A DNA stretch of 64,000 bases from Candidatus Melainabacteria bacterium (GCA_003963305.1 RXJR01000031.1:186001-250000); one strand, 5' to 3'. Positions 1-9,362 are shown, counted from the first letter of the stretch. Made by a program: numbers and translations. The notes: generated by a model not told the origin, from the sequence alone.

Positions 1-1
1 T

Positions 2-103
2 ACCGGCGAATTCCTTCAACTGACGCAGCTCTATCTTGAATTAACATCCGATCGCCGCTTCATGAATCGCATCGGTCAACTATTTCTTTCTGTTTGGTAT
101 TGA
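2..103 (+). CDS. C-terminal end of an unknown protein (cut by window edge)
   Basis: From base 2 one frame stays open for 33 codons and ends at TGA 101-103. It encodes a mixed hydrophobic and polar tail ending in LFLSVWY, which reads like ordinary protein sequence. It runs into the last 24 bases of the convergent minus-strand gene, a common arrangement for tail-to-tail genes. The other plus-strand frame that begins at base 1 closes early. No family can be recognised from so short a tail, and the frame could be a chance opening. Confidence 0.35.
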   Translation, partial: TGEFLQLTQLYLELTSDRRFMNRIGQLFLSVWY

Positions 104-1096
104 GATTTTTGGATAATCAGAGCCGGGTGCTTTAGTCTGCGCCAAAAGGAAAGCTCGTACTAAATCAGTTCGAGTGCTCGCCTTGCTATCGCTCCAGGCT
201 TCAATCTTCTTCAGCAAGATTTGCAGGTTGGCTTTGTGCACCTCGTAATTAGCAGCCGTCGCGACTTCTACGATTGCAACGCCCAGAGCTGACCAATCAA
301 CATTCGAAGCGGAAGGACCAGCAAGAATCTTGAACGTGAAAAGACCTGGACTGACAGACCGAACTTTTGTCGCCGTCAAAGGATCAGCAATTGCTGAAGC
401 ACCACTTTTTTCCAGTTTGAACTTTACTGAACTGGCGTCAACTTCTTTGCCATCAACGAACTCAGTCAGTGACACTTGATACTTTCCATCCGGCAGCCTG
501 GCCATGACATCACCAAAATCAAAATTTGCAGACGCAGATGAACCAGCCCCCGCCGGCAGACAGACAACAGCGTCAGTAAGCGCGACAGAACCATTAACAT
601 CCCTGCTCGCGGGAAAGATCCAGCCGCCATAGTTAGAAATAAACGGCAGAAATTGAGACCACCAATCATCGACCTGTTCAACTTCATTCAGCAGAAATGG
701 CTCGCCGATTTTATGATTTCCGGGACAGACCGCCGTCGTATTATTGACGCACACAACCGTCAAGGAGCCCTCTTTACTGACACGAACGGGACGCTCATTC
801 TCATAAACTGAGACCCCTCTGCGTTTGACGGGGCGCTTCTGTTTAGGGCTCTCAAGCACCCAGTCACCGCTATACGCAGCTACAAGCCCAACTCGCTTGC
901 CCACCTGTGGCAGATTCGACTTGACCGAGGCAAAGGGAGCGGAAAATGTCGGAAGACCAGGCAGCGCTTGCAATGTAGTAATTGAAAGCGTAGCTGCCAG
1001 TAAAAGAGTTCTAGCCCGGTTCATAAAAATCAAACGAAAAAGTCTCGCAATATTTAGAAACGAAAGAAATCCGCGACCACTTGATTTACGTTGCAT
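80..1096 (-). CDS. Secreted protein of unknown function
   Basis: A 338-residue protein with a basic N-terminus and a hydrophobic stretch at about residues 29-50 (RTLLLAATLS...), most likely a Sec signal peptide. The start at 1096 gives a long basic lead; ATG at 1024 (MNRARTLLL) would give a conventional signal peptide, but neither has a clear ribosome site. The rest is Gly/Ser/Val-rich and looks beta-structured, with two Cys near residues 115-125 (VVCVNNTTAVC) that could form a disulfide outside the cytoplasm. The layout loosely recalls the cyanobacterial DUF928 family (secreted, about 300 residues), but I see no diagnostic motif and do not assign it. Confidence 0.75.
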   Translation of the reverse strand: MQRKSSGRGFLSFLNIARLFRLIFMNRARTLLLAATLSITTLQALPGLPTFSAPFASVKSNLPQVGKRVGLVAAYSGDWVLESPKQKRPVKRRGVSVYENERPVRVSKEGSLTVVCVNNTTAVCPGNHKIGEPFLLNEVEQVDDWWSQFLPFISNYGGWIFPASRDVNGSVALTDAVVCLPAGAGSSASANFDFGDVMARLPDGKYQVSLTEFVDGKEVDASSVKFKLEKSGASAIADPLTATKVRSVSPGLFTFKILAGPSASNVDWSALGVAIVEVATAANYEVHKANLQILLKKIEAWSDSKASTRTDLVRAFLLAQTKAPGSDYPKISIPNRKK

Positions 1097-1446
1097 CCAA
1101 ACAGAGTTTCCGCATCGTACAGAAATTCTATCCCACTGGCGAAAACATGCTCACCCGCAAGCGCTTGACAAAACCCTCAAAATGCCGCTAGTTGTCGCTC
1201 TTGACCACAATCGAAATTGACACCGAGAATATTAACTGGTGCAAGAACAGATTTTAAGATCTTTCCGATTCGAAGTGATATTGTGGACTTCCAGATTTTT
1301 TCCGGAACGGTGTCCCCGGTATCCAAGCGCCAAATTTCTTGCCCGTATAAAATTTGAATTCATTGGAGTCAAGTTTTTTTCGGCGCAATTGTCACTATTT
1401 TTGATCTAGCCGTCACGTCGATCAGAGATCCTGTTTGGAGTAATAA
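1097..1446. other. 350-base divergent intergenic region
   Basis: It separates the minus-strand secreted protein from the plus-strand caspase gene and must hold both promoters. A TTGACA at 1165-1170 is a good -35 but has no convincing -10 at 16-18 bases. A TATAAA at 1348-1353 is a possible -10 without a good -35. TTTGGAG at 1434-1440 is the ribosome site of the caspase gene. No coding or RNA gene was seen. Confidence 0.4.
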
Positions 1447-3657
1447 ATGAATTCAGGTAAGTACCAGTCAGTCAAGAAACGCACACTCGCTTCAGTAGCA
1501 GCAGGGGCGCTCTTTCTGCTCTCAAATACTTTTCCACTCGCTGCACAGAGCGACGACTCTTCGTCAACGGGATCTGGTGCAGCGAATTCAGCCGCATCAA
1601 CAGCCGCGAAAAGCGCAGGTGGCAACTATGCACTGCTGATTGCGATTGATGACTACATTTCACCGAATATCAATAAACTGAATGGCTGCAACAAAGACAT
1701 TCATGACATAACCGAAGTGCTGGCAAAGAACGGCTGGCCAAAAGATGCAGAGCACATCAAAGTCCTGTCTAATCATGACGCAACCAAACAGGCAATCATC
1801 GACAACTTCAGAACGCAGCTCGTCGAAAATGCCAAAAAGCATCCCGATGCATTCTTCTACTTCCAGTACAGCGGTCACGGCTCTAGATGGAAAGACGCAA
1901 CCAACGGTGATGAAGATGGATTTGACGAAACAATCGTGCCGGCAGACTCACGAACGCCTGACCATTACGACTTGATCGATAAAGAGATCGCCCCCCTGAT
2001 TGCAGAGCTGACGAAATACACAAAGAATGCAATCTTGACTTTTGACAGTTGTCATTCAGGTCATATCGACCGCATGAACAGAAAGACACGCGCGCTCAAA
2101 GATGATGAGCGCCCGATTCCAGCAAATCTGGCAGCCCAGTTGAAAAAGTCCAGAGGTCTCGATGACGACGACAACGCCGGGGGCTTTACGCGTCGCACTG
2201 ACAGATACATCTGCATTTCAGCATGTCTACCAACTGAGACTGCACAGGAAACTGAAGACCCTTCTGAATCCGAGCGCAACGGATTGATGACACGCAACTT
2301 GATTACGGCTCTAAGCAAGGTGACGCCCACCACCACGTACAAAGAGCTGCGTGACATGCTTCAAAAACAGATGAAGGACGACAATCAACACCCAGACATC
2401 GTCGGTGATTTGGATCGAGCCGTGTTTGGTTCATCAGCAGACAGATCTGATGCATCATTGCGCGTCACAAAAGTGGACAAAGACAAGAAGCTGATCACTA
2501 TAGACGCCGGCACCAATATCGGTGTCACTGAAGGAAGTATCATCGCATTCTACAAGGCCAGCACACTGAAACTCGAAGGTGACAAAAATCGTCTTGGACA
2601 GGGAGTGGTGACTAAAGTAATGCCGCTCTCTGCCGAAGTAACCATGCCTGAAAATGTTAGTGAACAAGATGCTCTATCGGCTAAGGCGATAATCGCATCT
2701 TCGAAGCTGAAAGCGGAGCCTCAAAGGGTGATGCTGGAAATACCGAGTGACAAAAAGCTCAATACTCCAGACGCGCAAAAGGTACTGAGTACTTTCGAAA
2801 CAAGCGTTAAGGACGATCCGATTGTGCGAATCGCCGGACGCTCTGCAAATCCTTTCAAAGGACGTTCAGCAGACTTTGACCTGGTGCTGGCGAATAGCAC
2901 ATTTGAAAAATTCGACACAGGTCATAGAGTGCCCGACGCACCGCCTAAGGACACGCCTGTCTTTTATCTGACTGATGCAAGCGGAGAACCTCTATTCAAC
3001 AACTTTGTCAATCAGAAAGATCCGGATGCAGCGACAAAACTGTTGAAGATCGTTCACAGGAAAAGCCAACAAGATTTTCTCAGAAGCCTGGGGAATCAGC
3101 TCTCACCACTGAACAACAAGTTGAAGCTATCGGTGATTAGAGTGACCGGGTATCACAAGGATGATAACGGTCTAAAGGTTCCAACTGAGGAGATCCGAAA
3201 AGAAGATCAGATTGCTTCGCCGATTTTCCACGCTGGTGACAAGTTCAGATTCGCAGTGCAAAACACGGCAGACGTACCGGTCTATATCAATCTGCTCAGC
3301 ATCGGCTCGAGTGGAGCGATTGACGCGCTCTACGATGCCACCAGCAAGGCACTGAATCCCGGTGACACGATGAAGACAGATGTCCTGGTGGCAGACTATC
3401 CTCTTGGTACCGAGACGGTGAAAGTAATTGGCACTACCAAACCTGCAGACTTCTCGGTTTTGACCAAGAAAGGTCTGAGAGACGCGGCTCCTACACCGCC
3501 CGGAAACTCTGCACTTCAGTCGATGGTAACGAGGGGCGTGCGGGATGTGCGCAAAGACTCGGAGCAGGAAGCAGCAAAAATCGATCTGGATGACTGGGCA
3601 ACAACCAACTTGAACTATGTAATCAAGGACCGTCCCAAAGTAGCGTCGAATCAGTAA
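1447..3657 (+). CDS. Secreted caspase-family protease (orthocaspase) with C-terminal DUF4384-like domain
   Basis: A 736-residue protein with a signal peptide (about 1-33) and a Ser/Ala-rich linker. It then has a peptidase C14 p20 domain (about 58-330). The catalytic dyad is visible: His144 in YSGHGS and Cys202 in DSCHSG, and the acidic loop after the His (DGFDETIVP) is typical of metacaspases and orthocaspases, which cleave after Arg or Lys. A middle beta-rich segment (about 335-420) and a C-terminal segment with GDKFRFAVQN...PVYINLLSI resemble DUF4384, often fused to bacterial caspases. TTTGGAG precedes the ATG. The next gene starts 51 bases on and is also a secreted putative cysteine peptidase, so the two are probably co-transcribed. 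The substrate is unknown; an export signal means it acts outside the cytoplasm. Confidence 0.88.
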   Translation: MNSGKYQSVKKRTLASVAAGALFLLSNTFPLAAQSDDSSSTGSGAANSAASTAAKSAGGNYALLIAIDDYISPNINKLNGCNKDIHDITEVLAKNGWPKDAEHIKVLSNHDATKQAIIDNFRTQLVENAKKHPDAFFYFQYSGHGSRWKDATNGDEDGFDETIVPADSRTPDHYDLIDKEIAPLIAELTKYTKNAILTFDSCHSGHIDRMNRKTRALKDDERPIPANLAAQLKKSRGLDDDDNAGGFTRRTDRYICISACLPTETAQETEDPSESERNGLMTRNLITALSKVTPTTTYKELRDMLQKQMKDDNQHPDIVGDLDRAVFGSSADRSDASLRVTKVDKDKKLITIDAGTNIGVTEGSIIAFYKASTLKLEGDKNRLGQGVVTKVMPLSAEVTMPENVSEQDALSAKAIIASSKLKAEPQRVMLEIPSDKKLNTPDAQKVLSTFETSVKDDPIVRIAGRSANPFKGRSADFDLVLANSTFEKFDTGHRVPDAPPKDTPVFYLTDASGEPLFNNFVNQKDPDAATKLLKIVHRKSQQDFLRSLGNQLSPLNNKLKLSVIRVTGYHKDDNGLKVPTEEIRKEDQIASPIFHAGDKFRFAVQNTADVPVYINLLSIGSSGAIDALYDATSKALNPGDTMKTDVLVADYPLGTETVKVIGTTKPADFSVLTKKGLRDAAPTPPGNSALQSMVTRGVRDVRKDSEQEAAKIDLDDWATTNLNYVIKDRPKVASNQ

Positions 3658-3708
3658 CCGACCAAAATCTAAGCAACGACAAAATCTGACACAAAACGGA
3701 GTAAAAAA

Positions 3709-5262
3709 TTGCGAGTCTCATTTTCACTATCACTCTCAAAACCTCACATCAATCGTCGCGCTATAGGAACGGCTCTAATAGCGGTGCTCGGCTTGAGCAG
3801 TGCCATTCCAGTCAGCTCGATCGCTCTGGATAAAGCCGCATTAGAAGGAGCGCATGCTGTTAAGGGCGGCAAAGTGAAAGTTTCTTACGACATTCACAGC
3901 CTGCACAATGACGGCTGCCAAAACAAAGACGACGCCAAAGAAGTGATGTGGGCGTTCAAAGAGAGCAAAGACGTTGATATGTCCGGCGTAAACAATGGTC
4001 TCAGAGATCAATATGTAGCCGGATTGAGTCACCTGTATGCCAACGATGTAAATCAACGGCTTGCCAACTGCTATTACACGCAGAGCATGCGATCGATGTG
4101 GGCTGGGCACGCTCAAAACAACGGCGAGAAGATGCACATCAACAAATTTACGGGTCCGGAGTTTGGCAGTGACAGTCCTGGTCTCGCCGCCTCCATAGAC
4201 GGAATCGCTTTCCTCGAGGAAAGTCTGAACGGCAGACCCTACTTTGTTGTTGGACAGGAGATGGGCAAACTGACACCGTTCCAGAATCAGAATGTGCCAA
4301 TGATTGCCACTGGTGCAGACCTGGACAAAGCATGGGACAACTTCGGCGGACAACCTTTGATTGTCGCCCTCAACACAATTACTCGCATGTTTTACTCAGA
4401 TGAGGTGTTGCGACGTCTTCACGCAGACAACAATTATCTAGGCGGGCATGTCGTAGTAATCAGCGAACGCCGCGATCGAAAATCAGGCAAAGGCAAAACA
4501 TCTCAACACGAATACAAATTGCTCAATTCGTGGGGCTGTGATGAAAACGGTGAACCTCGAAACGGCTGGGTAGGAGCGGATGAACTGGCTTCTGCTATGA
4601 ACTATTGCGCCGAACCAGACCAGGTTGACGTGTCGCGTCCACCTACTCGCAGCGTCAGCCCCGGCGCTTTGCCGGCTCCCGGCAAGAACAAGTTAGCGCG
4701 TGGTAACGATGGGCTGTCACTTAGTTTCGACGCAAAAACTGTTGATTGGAATCACAGCAGCGGAGTGCAAGACAACTCGGGCGGACGTGACCTGGACGAA
4801 GATGAAGGTGGCAGAGGACTGCACACAGCTGATAGCGAAGCTGACGAATTGAAGCAACACATCGCAGCAGCATCAGAGGGCTTCACTGCCGACGAGAAAA
4901 AACTGATCACCGAAGCGATCACTCAAATTCTGACCAACAAAAACGATAAGGGACAAGATCGACTTTTCCCGATGTCAGATAAAGACAAGGCGGCATTGCT
5001 GCACCAGGCGAATCGCATGTTTACACGTTCCAAGCAAATCTATGCACAAGGCTTGGATCAAAACGACCGCAATCGGGCTGTGCTTGCCATGTTGCACGAC
5101 TCAGCTAATCCTGAGCACATAAATCAAGGTGAACACAATACCTGCAACGTCACCACCATCATCAAAATCGATGCATTGATGAGACCAGCGGTGCAGGCGA
5201 AACGATTTGTCGACCTCTACACGAATGCAAATGGCGACCAGACTGTAAAAATGCCTGGCTAG
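3709..5262 (+). CDS. Secreted protein with papain-like motifs in reversed order
   Basis: A 517-residue protein starting at TTG 3709 behind a good CGGAG ribosome site; residues 1-45 form a signal peptide. Two papain-family hallmarks can be seen. GGHVVVISE (His247) followed by LLNSWG (Asn273) matches the His/Asn half of a C1/C39-like cysteine peptidase. Near the C-terminus, QGEHNTC (Gln473, Cys479) matches the oxyanion Gln and nucleophile Cys, with the same six-residue spacing as papain Gln19/Cys25. In papain the Cys comes first, so here either the fold is permuted or the Cys motif begins a second, truncated domain. The region 325-420 is polar linker. It sits 51 bases after the orthocaspase, suggesting a secreted protease pair. 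Function beyond probable peptidase is not established. Confidence 0.75.
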   Translation: MRVSFSLSLSKPHINRRAIGTALIAVLGLSSAIPVSSIALDKAALEGAHAVKGGKVKVSYDIHSLHNDGCQNKDDAKEVMWAFKESKDVDMSGVNNGLRDQYVAGLSHLYANDVNQRLANCYYTQSMRSMWAGHAQNNGEKMHINKFTGPEFGSDSPGLAASIDGIAFLEESLNGRPYFVVGQEMGKLTPFQNQNVPMIATGADLDKAWDNFGGQPLIVALNTITRMFYSDEVLRRLHADNNYLGGHVVVISERRDRKSGKGKTSQHEYKLLNSWGCDENGEPRNGWVGADELASAMNYCAEPDQVDVSRPPTRSVSPGALPAPGKNKLARGNDGLSLSFDAKTVDWNHSSGVQDNSGGRDLDEDEGGRGLHTADSEADELKQHIAAASEGFTADEKKLITEAITQILTNKNDKGQDRLFPMSDKDKAALLHQANRMFTRSKQIYAQGLDQNDRNRAVLAMLHDSANPEHINQGEHNTCNVTTIIKIDALMRPAVQAKRFVDLYTNANGDQTVKMPG

Positions 5263-5271
5263 CCCTGCATA

Positions 5272-6042
5272 ATGTCAAAGAGATCACCAGATCTGAAAAA
5301 AGTGCCCGATCAAAAACGGTCGGGCACTTCGTCATCGAATGCGCTGCCGGATCTAATTGTCAGTTATGTGCAAGAGGAATTCCAGAAGCTTGCTGACCCG
5401 GTCAATGCAGTGCCAATGGCAGCGTACATGAAAACGGAAATGCCGTTTTATGGTATTCCCAAACCGCTGCGCGTGCCCATTTATAGAACACTGAAAAAGG
5501 AGTACGCGCCCGCATCACAAGAAGAATACGAAGACAGTGTGCTGGCTCTTTGGCAGTTACCGCATCGGGAAGAAAAATATGCTGCGATTGAATACGCCAT
5601 GTTTTTCGACAAATTCATCTCGCACAAATCCGTTGCGCTCTATGAGCGACTGGTGCGCGAGGGTCAGTGGTGGGATTTTGTCGATCCTGTGGCAATCTGG
5701 TTAGTTGGTATTGCCTTGAAAAAGGATAGAACCAGGCTCGAGCCCAAAATGAATAAATGGATTCGAGACCCGGACATGTGGATCAGACGAACGGCGATCT
5801 TGTCTCAGAACAGACACAAATCCGAGACAAATGAAGCGATGCTCTTCGAGCACTGCCTGGACCGGGCTCACGAGAAAGAGTTTTTCATTCGCAAAGCGAT
5901 CGGCTGGGCACTGCGAGAGTACAGCTACGCCGCACCACAATCGGTGCGCAAATTCCTGGATAAAAACAAAGACAAGCTCTCCCCGCTCAGTTTAAAAGAA
6001 GGCGCGAAACAACTAGACCGAGCAAAAGCCCGCACAACCTGA
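5272..6042 (+). CDS. alkD: DNA alkylation repair protein, AlkD family
   Basis: A HEAT-like repeat DNA glycosylase of 256 residues; the AlkD family removes bulky or cationic alkylated bases. Family marks are YMKTEMPFYGIPKP near the start of the fold, the active-site block QWWDFVDPVA (Trp and Asp), WIRRTAILSQ and FFIRKAIGWALREY, whose Trp and Arg line the DNA cleft in known AlkD proteins. Homology begins around residue 28 (DLIVSYVQEEF); the first 27 residues are low-complexity and encoded across a strong hairpin (5300-5329). The ATG at 5272 lacks a ribosome site, so the real start may be a downstream GTG or CTG. It follows the preceding gene by 9 bases. Family call is firm, start is not. Confidence 0.88.
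   Translation: MSKRSPDLKKVPDQKRSGTSSSNALPDLIVSYVQEEFQKLADPVNAVPMAAYMKTEMPFYGIPKPLRVPIYRTLKKEYAPASQEEYEDSVLALWQLPHREEKYAAIEYAMFFDKFISHKSVALYERLVREGQWWDFVDPVAIWLVGIALKKDRTRLEPKMNKWIRDPDMWIRRTAILSQNRHKSETNEAMLFEHCLDRAHEKEFFIRKAIGWALREYSYAAPQSVRKFLDKNKDKLSPLSLKEGAKQLDRAKARTT
5300..5329 (-). terminator. Strong hairpin with U-tract on the minus strand
   Basis: AAGTGCCCGA (5300-5309) pairs with TCGGGCACTT (5320-5329) around a 10-base loop. On the minus strand the stem is followed by TTTTTT, so it is a textbook intrinsic terminator for leftward transcription, although it lies in the first codons of the plus-strand alkD gene. On the plus strand it comes 38 bases after the preceding stop but has no U-tract. 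It may stop antisense transcripts from the minus-strand gene at 6142-7236. Confidence 0.6.
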
Positions 6043-6048
6043 GCACGC

Positions 6049-6124
6049 CATGGAACGCACGCGTCCCGCGTACCCAACCCATGGGAGGTGTCCCAGTTGT
6101 TCATGGAACGCACGCGTCCCGCGT
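6049..6124. repeat. Two 23-base direct repeats with palindromic core
   Basis: The same 23 bases occur at 6049-6071 and 6102-6124, 53 bases apart, in the short gap between two convergent genes. Each copy contains ACGCG-TCC-CGCGT, a 13-base interrupted palindrome. The layout (paired, palindromic, at a 3'-3' junction) is that of a REP-like dispersed element, but no third copy lies in this window. Confidence 0.7.
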
Positions 6125-6141
6125 GCACCTAATCGCCTGCT

Positions 6142-7236
6142 TTATCGTCCCAACGGACGAGGCGTCGGCATCGGCATCCGATCCGGCTCCGGAGACGGGT
6201 TCAAAATTTCCTGTGCTTCCTTGGTGAAAGTTTCGAATGCATCAACAATCTTGCTGCGGAAAGTTGTAACGGCAGAAATTTCACGACGCAGTTGATCTGC
6301 TTCCGGCGTGCCCGGTGTGGCTTTGGAAGTAGACTGATAAAGACGCTGCAGTTCCTTCTCAATCACTTTATCCAATAAATCGCAAGCCTCATGCAAATGA
6401 GCTTCGTCGACTTTCAAAGTAACTTCGGCAGCAGCAGTAGCAGCCCCAGCCTGAGCATCGCTCTTATATCCGACAGCGACGTTTTCGCCCAATTTCGGCT
6501 TCTCATTGCGCTTGGAGAAGAGTTCGGAGCTATCCATTTTGCCGGAAGCCAATCGAATCAAATCACCGAACAGCTCTTTTGCCAGTGGCGGAATCGTTGC
6601 TAGTGAAGCCTCACCGCCCTGGATCGACCAAAATTTCCTGCCATCAGCTTCTTTATGCTCTGCCACCAATAGTGGTGGCGAATCATGATCGGAAATCTGA
6701 CCAGCCTTGAAAGCAATTGTCATCTCATTTGGGAATAGATAAATAGCGATTTTATCGCCATCCCCTTTGACGTAGAGACACCAGAAACGTGTAGCCAATC
6801 GTCCCTGAATCGTTTTCACAACAGGGTGATACCAGATATCCTCATCTCGAGTCTCAACAATCTTGGCTTTTTCGCAATTGACGAAAAGGTCCGTTCCGAC
6901 GACTCTATCGTTAAATCCAAAGGTCAATCCGGCAAATTCTTCAAACAAAGCGTCGATCCATACCCGCGCTTCCTCGAAAGTGTCTACTGCTTTAGCATGG
7001 GCTTGCACCCAGCTCTCGGCAGCCGCCGGCGCTTCCCCAGCCAGCCCAGTCAGCCACTTGCCAGTCTCACTGCCTCGACGAGCGCTCAGATCTTGATAAA
7101 GCTGTTGGGAGGGCTCGGGAATAAGTTGATGCATCAACTGCGCTGCCTCTTTCTCGGCGCGCTTATCTACTTCGCCTTTCGACTTGCGGTCGACAGCGTA
7201 CTTACCCGACATCCACATATCTCTAAATCGTGACAT
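6142..7236 (-). CDS. Cytoplasmic protein of unknown function
   Basis: A 364-residue soluble protein without signal peptide or membrane segment. I place the start at ATG 7236 (MSRFRDMWMSG) because GGGAGAAGGAAG lies directly upstream; an upstream in-frame start at 7260 would include that ribosome site. The N-terminal part (about 20-60) is charged and helical, the middle (about 85-230) alternates beta and helix with many aromatic residues (FWCLYVKGDGDKIAIYLFP), and the C-terminal 110 residues look helical or coiled-coil before a Pro-rich tail. No catalytic motif is recognised. It stands divergent from the receptor kinase gene at 7308 with 71 bases between starts, so the two may share a regulatory region. 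Confidence 0.8.
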   Translation of the reverse strand: MSRFRDMWMSGKYAVDRKSKGEVDKRAEKEAAQLMHQLIPEPSQQLYQDLSARRGSETGKWLTGLAGEAPAAAESWVQAHAKAVDTFEEARVWIDALFEEFAGLTFGFNDRVVGTDLFVNCEKAKIVETRDEDIWYHPVVKTIQGRLATRFWCLYVKGDGDKIAIYLFPNEMTIAFKAGQISDHDSPPLLVAEHKEADGRKFWSIQGGEASLATIPPLAKELFGDLIRLASGKMDSSELFSKRNEKPKLGENVAVGYKSDAQAGAATAAAEVTLKVDEAHLHEACDLLDKVIEKELQRLYQSTSKATPGTPEADQLRREISAVTTFRSKIVDAFETFTKEAQEILNPSPEPDRMPMPTPRPLGR

Positions 7237-7307
7237 CTTCCTTCTCCCCCGGACTCGCACCTTGCGAGGTTATGAGATAATGAGTTGGCGAGAATAACAC
7301 AGAACCG

Positions 7308-9362
7308 ATGTCACAAGACAGCACCAAAAGTATTAAACTTGAGCAAAAGTACTGCCCCAAATGCTACGGGCAGTTCGAAGGCGCCATCGAAGTTTGTCCG
7401 TCTGATGGCGCTGAACTTCGCGGTCCAAAGAACGATCCATTGATTGGAAAGGTCTTTGCAGAGCGATATGAAATCGAATCGGTGTTGGGTCTGGGCGGCA
7501 TGAGCATCGTCTATAAAGCCCGGCATCGCCTGATGGACCGGGTGGTTGCCATCAAAATGTTGCATGGCAACATAAAGAGCGACCATCTATCTCTGGAACG
7601 ATTCAGGCTCGAAGCGCAGGCAGCCAGCTCGCTGAATCATCAAAACATCATTACGGTTTATGACTTTGGCGTCACGCCGCAGAGCGAAGCATTCTTCGTT
7701 ATGGACTTTCTGGATGGGGAAAGTCTGGCCGACTGCCTTGAAAGAAAGACCAAACTGCCGTGGGAACGGGCCATCGGCATTTTCAAACAAATCTGCGATG
7801 GGCTCGGGGCCGCCCACAAAAAAGGCATCGTCCATAGAGACATGAAACCCGCAAACGTAGTGCTGATAAAGCAAGACGAAGGATTCGAGCTTGTAAAGCT
7901 GGTCGATTTCGGCATCGCCAAATTATTGCCGGCTTCGGGTAAGCAACAACAGAGTTTGACCAAAACCGGTGAAGTTTTTGGCAGCCCGATTTATATGAGC
8001 CCTGAACAGTGTTTAGGCAAAGACGTAGATCGACATTCAGACATTTATGCACTCGGTTGTTTGATGTATGAAACTTTGACTGGTGTGCCACCACATCTGG
8101 GGGCGACCTTTCTAGAGACTTTGAACAAACATGTTGGCGAAAAACCGAAGCCAATTCACGAACTTGCGCCTGATGCGAAAGTGCCTGTAGAACTCGAAAG
8201 AATTATTGACAGATGTCTGGAGAAGAAGCCTGAAGATCGCTTCGATACAGCCGAAGAAATTCGCGATCATCTGTCTGCAGTCTCGCTTAAATTGAATGAG
8301 CTGGGAACTAAAAAACGAGCTGCGGTGAGCGGACCAATGAGCTCGCTTTCCGACACGCCAACCTTCGCGCAGGCGGCTGCCGAGTGCAAACCGCCAAGTC
8401 CGGTCTGGAAGATCGTGGCGGGGGTGACGTCGCTTTTTATCGTTGGAGTGTTTGCGGCACTGACAATGTTCCAGGGACCGCCGGAGGACAGAGGCAGCGC
8501 TCTCGACAAGCTCACTTGGACGATAAATATGTCTGTAGCATCTTCACAAGTGCAAAGCGGCGACTTCCAGGGCGCTGAGCGAAGTATAAACAACGCCATC
8601 GCGGCCACCAACAACATTTCCGACGCAAAAACAAGACTGGAAGCGGCTCTGCGACAGAAAGCAGATCTCTACGCGAAGTGGGAAGGTCACGCAGAAGCGC
8701 TGGAGAAGACAAACGTAGAAATCACAAACGTTCAAGACGAACGTATACGCAACGAACTTGCACGTCAAATCGCCAGCCTTATCGTTCTGGAAAGGGCAAC
8801 AAAAAGCTCGGGCAAGGCTGAAGATACCAGCGTATCGCATACAAACGACCAGCTGAGGGCGCAAGCCGACGTTCCGAGTATTCTCGCGACCTCATCTAAA
8901 TTGTATGGACGGCGCATGTATCACGACCAGGTAGATTATTTGCTGCGAGCGCTGAACGTCGAAAAGAAGCTCATTGGAGACAAAGAACCGCCTATCGCCA
9001 GAATTGAAGTCAATTTGTCGGACGGACTCATCGCTTTGAGAAGATTCTCCGAAGTAAGACCAATTCTGCTGGATGCGGTAGAGATTCGAAAAGCCAACGC
9101 TAAGTCAGATCCGTCTGAATACGTGCGAGCTCTGAGCAAACTGGGTCAGTTCGATCTCGATCAGAGTTCCATGAAAGACGCAGAAGCGGAACTAGCCGAG
9201 GCCCTGAAACTCTCCAGAGATAAGAGCGTAGATCCCGAGCTGCAAGTACTATCTCTGCGCAGTTACGCCGATCTGCTTCGACAAACAAAGCGCGTTGCTG
9301 AATCAAAGAAATATCTGGACGAAGCAGACGCTCTGGAAAAGAAGATTCACGATCGAAAATAA
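7308..9362 (+). CDS. Membrane Ser/Thr protein kinase with zinc ribbon and helical repeats
   Basis: A 684-residue receptor-like kinase. Residues 16-38 form a short zinc-ribbon-like motif (CPKC...CPSDG). The Hanks-type kinase domain follows (about 54-330): Gly loop GLGGMS, Lys83 in VAIK, catalytic HRDMKPAN with Asp178, DFG with Asp200 and the SPEQ activation segment. All key residues are present, so it should be active. One membrane span lies at about 366-388 (VAGVTSLFIVGVFAALTMF), putting the C-terminal 290 residues, which look like TPR helical repeats, outside the cytoplasm. This resembles PknB-type kinases with an external sensing domain. Ligand and targets are unknown. The next gene (RND adaptor) starts 158 bases later and probably has its own promoter. 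Confidence 0.92.
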   Translation: MSQDSTKSIKLEQKYCPKCYGQFEGAIEVCPSDGAELRGPKNDPLIGKVFAERYEIESVLGLGGMSIVYKARHRLMDRVVAIKMLHGNIKSDHLSLERFRLEAQAASSLNHQNIITVYDFGVTPQSEAFFVMDFLDGESLADCLERKTKLPWERAIGIFKQICDGLGAAHKKGIVHRDMKPANVVLIKQDEGFELVKLVDFGIAKLLPASGKQQQSLTKTGEVFGSPIYMSPEQCLGKDVDRHSDIYALGCLMYETLTGVPPHLGATFLETLNKHVGEKPKPIHELAPDAKVPVELERIIDRCLEKKPEDRFDTAEEIRDHLSAVSLKLNELGTKKRAAVSGPMSSLSDTPTFAQAAAECKPPSPVWKIVAGVTSLFIVGVFAALTMFQGPPEDRGSALDKLTWTINMSVASSQVQSGDFQGAERSINNAIAATNNISDAKTRLEAALRQKADLYAKWEGHAEALEKTNVEITNVQDERIRNELARQIASLIVLERATKSSGKAEDTSVSHTNDQLRAQADVPSILATSSKLYGRRMYHDQVDYLLRALNVEKKLIGDKEPPIARIEVNLSDGLIALRRFSEVRPILLDAVEIRKANAKSDPSEYVRALSKLGQFDLDQSSMKDAEAELAEALKLSRDKSVDPELQVLSLRSYADLLRQTKRVAESKKYLDEADALEKKIHDRK

